Source of the DNA: Hyphodiscus hymeniophilus
Lineage: Eukaryota > Ascomycota > Leotiomycetes > Helotiales > Hyphodiscaceae
Assembly: GCA_016508695.1 (NCBI GenBank)
Contig: VNKQ01000012.1
Coordinates: 992,001 to 1,056,000, forward strand
Direction: 5' to 3'
DNA: 64,000 bases
The notes beneath the pieces were generated by a model that was given only the letters and a program-made list of their open reading frames with translations, ran no database searches and was not told the DNA's origin. Every line of letters starts with the position of its first letter. Position 1 is the first letter of the stretch. A program made the position numbers and the translations under genes. Positions 57,351-64,000 of this stretch are shown piece after piece.

Positions 57351-58865
57351 ATGTCGACCACCAAAAAGGAAGAAGAAAGCGTTGGTAAGTCCTCCCTCAG
57401 TCCAGTTCAAATCCAACCCTCATGGTGGGATGTTTAATGACCCCGCTCTTCGCGACAAACCTCGAGAAGACCTCTCCATCATGACCTCAAGTCTCTCTTC
57501 GCTACCTCTACTGATCTATTTCGCTATTAGACTACACTCTCAGCAACCCTGATACCCTTACAAAGTACAAGAGCGCCGCTGCTATTTCGCAGAAGGTCCT
57601 CGAAGAGGTCACCAAACTATGTGTGGCTGGCGAGAAGATCGTCACGATTTGTGAGAAGGGCGACAAGATCTTGGACGAGGAAATTGCAAAGGTGTACCGA
57701 GGAAAGAAGGTATCCAAAGGTCAGCTTAACACTCGTGTGTTTTTGTATAGCACATAATTGATCATGTCTAGGCCCTGCGCATCCTACGACTGTCTCCCCC
57801 TCCTCGTTCGTCACCCCATACACTCCTCTCAATTCAGACGAAGCTGAAGCCGCCGTCACTATCAAAGAAGGCGAAGCTATCAAGATTCAACTGGGTGCGC
57901 AAATTGACGGATTTGGAACAATCGTCTGTGACACAATCATTGTCCCTTCCGCTGATAACAAGGATGGTGCGATTCATGGCCGAGACGCAGACCTTCTGTT
58001 GGCAACTCACTATGCGAATGAGCTTCTTCTACGATTGATGGTCCCTCCAGGACTTCTAGCAACTGGTACGGACGAGGAGAAGGAGAAGGCTTCCAAAGTG
58101 AAAGCTCCCACCCAAAGCAAAATCACCAGCCTTCTCGAGAAGGTTGTCAAGAGTTACGACTGCAATTTGGTTGAGCACACCACGAGTTGGCTGTTTTCGC
58201 ATAATGAAATTGAGGATAAGAAGAGGATCATTCTTTCCCCGGGCGAAGGCAACAAGGGAGAAGGTATTCCCGACGTTGGAGAGGTCTGGGGTGTTGAGAT
58301 GGGTGTGAGCTTGGGCTCTGGAAAGACAAAGAACCTCGAATGCAGGGCAACTCTTCACCGACGCACACTTCTGACGTATGCTCTCAAAAGACCTTCCTCG
58401 AAAAAGATCTTAAATGAGGTTGTTAAGAAGTTTGGCGTATTCCCGTTCTCCTTGCGACAACTGGAGGATGAGAGAGATGCTAAGGTCGGTGTTGTGGAGT
58501 GTGTTCGAGGAAATGTATTCAGACAATACGAGGTTATCGGAGAGAAGGATGCTGAGCCAGTTGGCAGACTATTAACGACCATTGGTAAGTTGAAGCCATC
58601 CTTGACTTTTGACCATATGCTGATATTTGTAGCCATAACCAAGAATGGTATCCAAAAACTGGCCGCCCCACCAGCTCCAGATCTCTCTAAGTTTAAGACC
58701 GACAAGAAGATCACCGATGAGGAGATTCTCAAGATTTTGGAGCAACCTCTCGCAAAGGACGTTAAGTCAAAGCCAAAGAAGGCGAAAAAGAAGAAGGCTA
58801 AGAAGCCGGCTGCGACGGCGGCAACTGCGGAAGATGATGATGACGATACCGATGATGACGAATAG
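57351..58865 (+). CDS. EBP1/PA2G4-like protein, M24 (methionine aminopeptidase fold) pseudoenzyme
   Basis: Four exons (57351-57384, 57531-57719, 57772-58584, 58633-58865) give 422 aa starting MSTTKKEEESVDYTLSNPD. The fold follows the PA2G4/Ebp1 pattern: AAAISQKVLEEVTKLCVAG, the CEKGDKILDEE segment, GAQIDGFGTIVCDTIIV and a GEVWGVEMGVSLGSGK strand. The metal-binding Asp/His/Glu set of true methionine aminopeptidases is not kept, so it is a non-catalytic homologue. Such proteins bind pre-60S and 60S ribosomes and nucleic acids (fission yeast Cdb4, human Ebp1). A Lys-rich segment (KSKPKKAKKKKAKK) and an acidic tail end the protein. The last intron (48 nt) is in frame and open, so its removal rests on GTAAGT/TAG signals and a better TTI-AITKNG join. 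Confidence 0.88.
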
Positions 58866-60025
58866 AGCACGTGATGGCTTAGAGAACGGGATCACGATGT
58901 AGCCTCTGACTGGTATGCATTGGTTGGAGGCTTCGTGGGAAACAAAAACTGTTCTCACATCTGATCTCTTGCTGCGGACAACTGCTATGGGGCTTGTCAA
59001 GCAATCTTCTACCATTACCTGTGCTTGGTTCTCGGCTTGTTTGCTAGAGCCAAACGTCATTGCGTTCCTTACCCTTTGAACTTTTGCGGAAGGGCGGAAG
59101 ACTCGCATGAATTTATAGTAGTAAAGGGCTTCTCGAACAGAGAGATATGCAGCAGATTCTTTCTCGATATGATTTTCTCGTGCGTGAATGTCATTTTCTA
59201 AAGGATCCCTTCACCGTTCTGCAGCGACCAGTTCGGCATTCCTGGTCCTGATCAGATTCAATTAAATTGATGATGACCAGTTGGGGCACCCTTAAAAGAA
59301 TAATAATAGTGCACTGGTCTTGCATGTTCGGCTTTTCGGTCGTCTCTGAATGAATGGGATATCGTGAGGCAGATTAATCTACCTTTCTACAGCGGCTGCC
59401 TCAAGCGGAAAAAGATCAGGTTGTCAAAGAATACGTCCACCTGATGACTCAGTCCAATACGCTACTATATAAAGAAAGTGCTGGAGTTTTCAGGAAATAA
59501 AATCCAAATGATCAAAATACTTGGTGCGTGTTGCAACATCTGGGTCTGTTACTAAGGGGTAGCTCGCCTGAATTAGTGGTAGCATCATCCGCCCCTAGAA
59601 ATATTCGGATCGAGCTCCCAACACTTCCCTTCGACCTTCACATGACCATATTGGCTTTGCCACAAACATCCCGTCGAAATCAAGAGCGAAACAGATTAAC
59701 TTTCGTTCGCTTACATTTGGGGTTTACATGCCGTTTTCCAGTATTGCATCTACTCATACACCGTGCAGTCTTTGTTGCCAGCAAAAAGAATAGCGTTGTC
59801 CGGGGGTCTTAAGCGAGGTAAGTAGGGGTAAAACATTGTATTCGACCTCTCAAAGAATCCGTCTCTTCTCCAAACTTCAGCGCGACCTCCACCTCGAATC
59901 ACGACTGTGCTCGAGTGTTGATGCTGGAGAAGCACAGAGAAGTAACGATGCGAACCCTACATAAGTGGTCCATTTGCTAATCAGTCTTCAGTCGTGTTAA
60001 TCCGCGGTCGCAGGGGCGAGCCGCG
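58866..60025. other. Intergenic region without recognised gene
   Basis: This lies between the EBP1-like and Rco1-like genes, which are co-oriented. A short frame near 59528-59812 shows no recognisable features. It should include the EBP1-like 3' UTR and the Rco1-like promoter. Confidence 0.6.
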
Positions 60026-63000
60026 ATGTCTTTACCTCCACATCGAACGAGGTCGCGATACAACTCCCCCTTTGGCCCGGGCTCGCCCTTTCATACAGAC
60101 CGGTCTATACCTAAGAATACCGCGTCAGAAACAAATGCGGGTGGCGAGAGACCGAAGACATTGTTGGAGCAATGGATGGAGCCTGATTTGGCACCACCGC
60201 GCCCAAGCTTCCAAGAAGCTGGCATCGAGCGGCATGGTGTTTTACAGAACATGGCTGCTTTAGGAGCCCTGCCAACTGCAAAGATCATTAAGGCTGCTGC
60301 TACGGCAGTTGATACGGGAGGACGTGGTGCTGTCGGAAAGAAGTCAACCCCTTCTGTGTCGACCCCCGGCGGGTCCGATCCTACGGCGAATGCAACACCA
60401 GAGCCTACAGCAATTACTTCACGGCCTACATCGAGTCATACAAGAGCAGATGATTCACCTGCACCCGCGCCTACGCCTGATGCTGCACAAGAAGCTACGA
60501 AGGTGCCCACACCTTCCCCTGCCCCAATGTCTTTACCTACACCTCCGCCCATTCCTGCATCTACACCTGCGCCTTCGTCCGTGTCAACCACACCAACATT
60601 CATCCCGAGCTACGTATCTCAAGCTCCCTTGCAAGCTCCTCTACAAGCTCCTCAACAAATGAGCCCACGAAGATATGTTCCACCCACAACCGCCGAGCAA
60701 CAAAAGAGAGGCCAAGGTGTCTTCGCCCTATCCCGCCCTTCACAATCAACGCCTTACACAGCCACTCCTCCTGTTGTTCCTGCCATGCATCAAATGCCAC
60801 GATTCCATCCACCAATTATTGGTGACATGATTGCAGCTGATTACACAGACAAGATTGTTGCGGCTGCGGTTGAGCAGGCGATCGATCAAGAGAGACTGCC
60901 TACGGCTTATGCTCTACGAACGCTGTATGATGACCAGCGAAAAAACCCGAGAATGGTTCAGCTCATCAACAGAATCTTCACTTCGAGAGCTGATGCAGAC
61001 GAAATTAATCAGTTCAAGATGGTGATGAAGCACAAGAAGAAGGAAGGTAGCCAAGGCGGAATGGCAGAGACATATTTCTTTGGCAGCGAGAATGGCCCAG
61101 CGCCTCAACTTCATTCTTGTTCCACCAACGCCCAAAATTCCACCTACAGTACTCCGTCTGCACGATCGGGCTCTATGGCTAGAACAATGAGCGATGTCCA
61201 AGCGCGGCGGTCCTCACTTGCCCTTTCGTCAGTGTCTGTCTCACCTCACAAAGAAAACGAGCACCACATCAGCAAGAAGCACAAGGGAAATCATTTCCCG
61301 TCTTCGAATATCGAGATGAATGGACATGCAAGTCCGGCAAACGGTGTGAAGGAGAAGACAGCCCGAAGTCATTCACACAGCCATCCAAATGGAGTGTCGG
61401 ATTCTGGTGGGCGTAGCCCCTCGATATCCAGCTCCTCATCGCTTTCGTCAGTGGACGAGCAAGTCTTGGATGGCGGCGAATATGCGACTACGGGGGATTT
61501 GAGGGGCATTCCACAGGATTCGCAAAATGACACGGCTGGGCGAGCGAGTGGTCTTGATGGTTTTGCTGCACCTACCCAGGCGCACCATCGTCCCACACCA
61601 TACGCCCAAATCCCAGCGTCTGCCGAGACCCATGTTCGCTCTGAGGCGCGCAATCAGCCTGCACCAATCACTGCGCCCACCACAAAAGGCCCCAAAACAT
61701 ACACTTTTTCTACGGTCACCACCACTTCTTCTCCCTCGCTTTCTTCTTCCACTAATAACCACGCCAACGCCGCCAAAGACGGTCATCGCCCCAACTCCTC
61801 CGCCAGCAACTCCATGGCACCGGCGGCTCTTCTCCCTGCTGCATCAATATCATCGAAGACACAGACGTATTCACCACCGCCATCAATCGTGCTCAAGACA
61901 ACAAAGAAGGACCTGAACAAGGCGTCAGCTCGTGCTTCGTTGGATGAGAATGATTCTTCGACGGTTCGTATGAAGCGTGATGCGAGGAAAGCGACTGAGA
62001 AAAACACCCCGACCGCCGAGAGTTTCGAGCGAGGTCGAGGGCGTCATAAGATTTCGTTGCCTCTGCTTCCGGAGTTCGAGTCTGGCTCAGATGGTGGAGA
62101 TTCTGTCGCTCCGAAGAAGCGCGGGACAAAACTTCGGCTTCTCAACAATAGTAAGAAGACGAAGACCACGAGACAAACGCCCGTCAACTATGATTCAGAC
62201 AGCTTCAGCTCTCCTACAGCTCTTTCATTTGCAAACGACGTCGCACCAGGCTCACTCTCTGTTTCTCGTGCTGGGACACCCAATACGTTGAACCGACCAA
62301 CCAGGAAGGGAAAGCCAGGCACCGGTCTACGTGTCAAGACATCGTAAGTCATCACTTTTCATCGTGCAACATCATTTTCTATGCATCCGGATCTTCTGTT
62401 CCTTATCGGATTCAAGCATCATGAGGCATTTTCTGTGAATCAAGCCTTCCGTTGTGCTGCCTGGACTTCTGTGAATTGCTCGTCGCACACTCATTGTGCG
62501 ACCGTGAAACCCTTCTTCGCCTTTCGCAACGCTTCGTTTTCCACGCATCGCAGTTCTGTCATCAATGCTAATAGGTAACTCAACTATAGGCCAATGAAGA
62601 AAAAGGGCGGCGGCACTCTCGCTGGCATTCCTCGTGCAAGCGGTGAACGAAGCCCGATCGGCAATGGTGCTGCTTCTAACAGCCAGGTAAGCCTTTATTC
62701 ACTGCTGGAGTGTTCAATATATTCCTGCACCGCTAAATTCTGTTGTTTGATTCGTTTTTTGATGCTCTTTGATGTATTCACGATGTTCTTGGTCAATATT
62801 CTATGCGATTCCATGCACTGGCGATGGCTTGCAGCGAGCAAACGCCCAAGTGGCAATCTCTTTACTCCGCATTTACCGAACCATCAAATCCTAACATCTT
62901 CATGAAACTTGCCACTCATTTCCTAAGTTATCTCAGAATGCTGATTCTTCATTCAGGATGACAATGATGACTACTGTTCTTCTTGTGGAGGTAACGGCGG

Positions 63001-64000
63001 CTTGGTTTGCTGTGATGGCTGCACCAGAGCATTCCACTACAAATGTATCGACCCGCCGATGAGCGAGGATGCTCTTCCAGACACGGCGTGGTATTGCAAT
63101 GTCTGCGACAGCAAAGTCAATCCTCCTATGCTCGATGATGAAGGTGGCAGCTTCGGTCTTCTGCTTACTCAGCTCCATGCAAGAAACCCTAGTGCTTTCA
63201 GTTTGCCAAAGGACATTCGGGAGTATTTTGACAATGTCAAGACTGGAGCAGAGGGAGAGTATGAGGAACCTATCCAACCAAAGACAGCGAAGTAAGGTCA
63301 TTTTGCAGGCATGGTTATCACCACAACTAACAGTATTTCAGGAACCGTGCTGGCTATGATGAAGCTCCTGATTACTTTAGACTAAAGGACAGCAAGGGCA
63401 AGACAATTCTATGTCACCTCTGTCATGGTGCTGCATCTGCTCCTGATCGCGCAGTCATTCCATGTACCTACTGTGGTCTGTACTGGCATTTGGACTGTCT
63501 CGATACACCCATGGCGAAGGAGCCTGCCCCTGGAAGACCTTTCAGATGCCCAGCGCACATTGACGATCTTCTTTCAGCCCTCCCAGGAAATCTGGGACCC
63601 GCTCACCGCCGACGAAAGATCAAAGGTGCGCCGGTAATCAGGCCAGTAATTACCCGAGGAATTATCAACAATGGCGATATCGAGATCGAGAATGATCCAA
63701 CAGATAATGAAGAGGAATTGGGATTTTACGAGCAGCGAGAATATGGCCACACGTACAAGCTTCCTGAACTGGGCATTAAGTTGGACTTCATTTCACAGTA
63801 AGCCTCATTTATTCTCGTTCCACTGCACCTTGAAGCAAACTGACAACAAACAGAGTTCGGCAGACTACGGGTGGCGGGGGATACGCCCCGTCTCGCCTCA
63901 CCTCTCGCAAGCCAACACCGGCACGGAAAGCAAGCCCGGACTGGAACATACGCAGCATCCAAGAAAAGCAAGCAGCACTCAATCTGGCCGCACTGGGGAT
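60026..64000 (+). CDS. rco1: Rco1-like PHD-finger protein (Rpd3S-type histone deacetylase complex), 3' end missing
   Basis: Five exons are visible: 60026-62343, 62590-62686, 62957-63291, 63342-63797 and 63854 to the window edge. The long first exon (about 770 residues) is Ser/Thr/Pro-rich with an N-terminal segment KTLLEQWMEPDLAPPRPSFQ. The third exon encodes a canonical PHD finger: YCSSCGGNGGLVCCDGCTRA followed by FHYKCIDPP and WYCNVC. The fourth encodes a second finger: ILCHLC, IPCTYCGLYWHLDCLD and FRCPAH. This two-finger arrangement is that of Rco1, which with Eaf3 directs the Rpd3S deacetylase to transcribed, H3K36-methylated chromatin. The first exon ends in a phase-2 donor ACATC|GTAAGT; the 270-nt second intron is longer than usual. 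The reading frame is open at base 64000. Confidence 0.87.

Noticed and set aside
59528..59812. Plus-strand 94-codon frame
   Set aside because: Starts without ATG context, shows no domain, and lies in an intergenic stretch between two well-supported genes.
1..64000. CRISPR array, bacterial operon or prophage-like content
   Set aside because: No direct-repeat and spacer pattern; introns and fungal gene families show that the DNA is eukaryotic.

Overview
The window is nuclear DNA of a filamentous ascomycete. Genes carry short introns (about 45-100 nt) with GTAAGT/GTATGT-type donors. Recognisable families are fungal: a Zn2Cys6 regulator, a GPI-type Ser/Thr-rich wall protein, a GH18 chitinase, an opsin-related protein, a NACHT-ankyrin STAND protein and an Rco1-type PHD protein. 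The one transposon present has the C-to-T stop-codon decay expected of repeat-induced point mutation (RIP). A leotiomycete-like genome would fit, but this is inference and the species cannot be fixed from the sequence.

Left part (1-8.3 kb) is a carbon-use neighbourhood: an MFS alpha-glucoside/hexose permease cut by the left edge, a secreted GH27 alpha-galactosidase, a divergently transcribed Zn2Cys6 transcription factor, and a phytanoyl-CoA dioxygenase-like oxygenase. From 9.2 to 11.5 kb lies a GPI-anchored Ser/Thr-rich protein built from in-phase exons. PDS5, the cohesin maintenance factor, fills 13.3-17.9 kb. A gene-poor stretch of over 4.5 kb follows, then an ECL1-type zinc-binding protein whose first exon is uncertain.

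Middle part (26-47 kb) holds defence and cell-death-like families. They are a 2,076-residue NACHT-ankyrin protein flanked by diverged short repeats, a tautomerase, a lysine-less opsin-related protein, a HeLo-like N-domain protein, a GH18 chitinase, a RIP-decayed 3.27 kb Mutator-like element (MULE) with terminal inverted repeats and an 8-bp target duplication, a caspase-like protein, and an ankyrin gene relic. An AAAP amino-acid permease follows.

Right part: 49.4-54.9 kb is almost gene-free, apart from a weak cysteine-rich candidate and short repeat traces. Three nuclear housekeeping genes close the window: a SNF5-family remodeller subunit, an EBP1/PA2G4-like M24 pseudoenzyme divergent from it, and an Rco1-like two-PHD-finger protein running off the right edge. 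Exon joins below were worked out by hand from reading-frame continuity and splice consensus; no alignment or RNA data were available.
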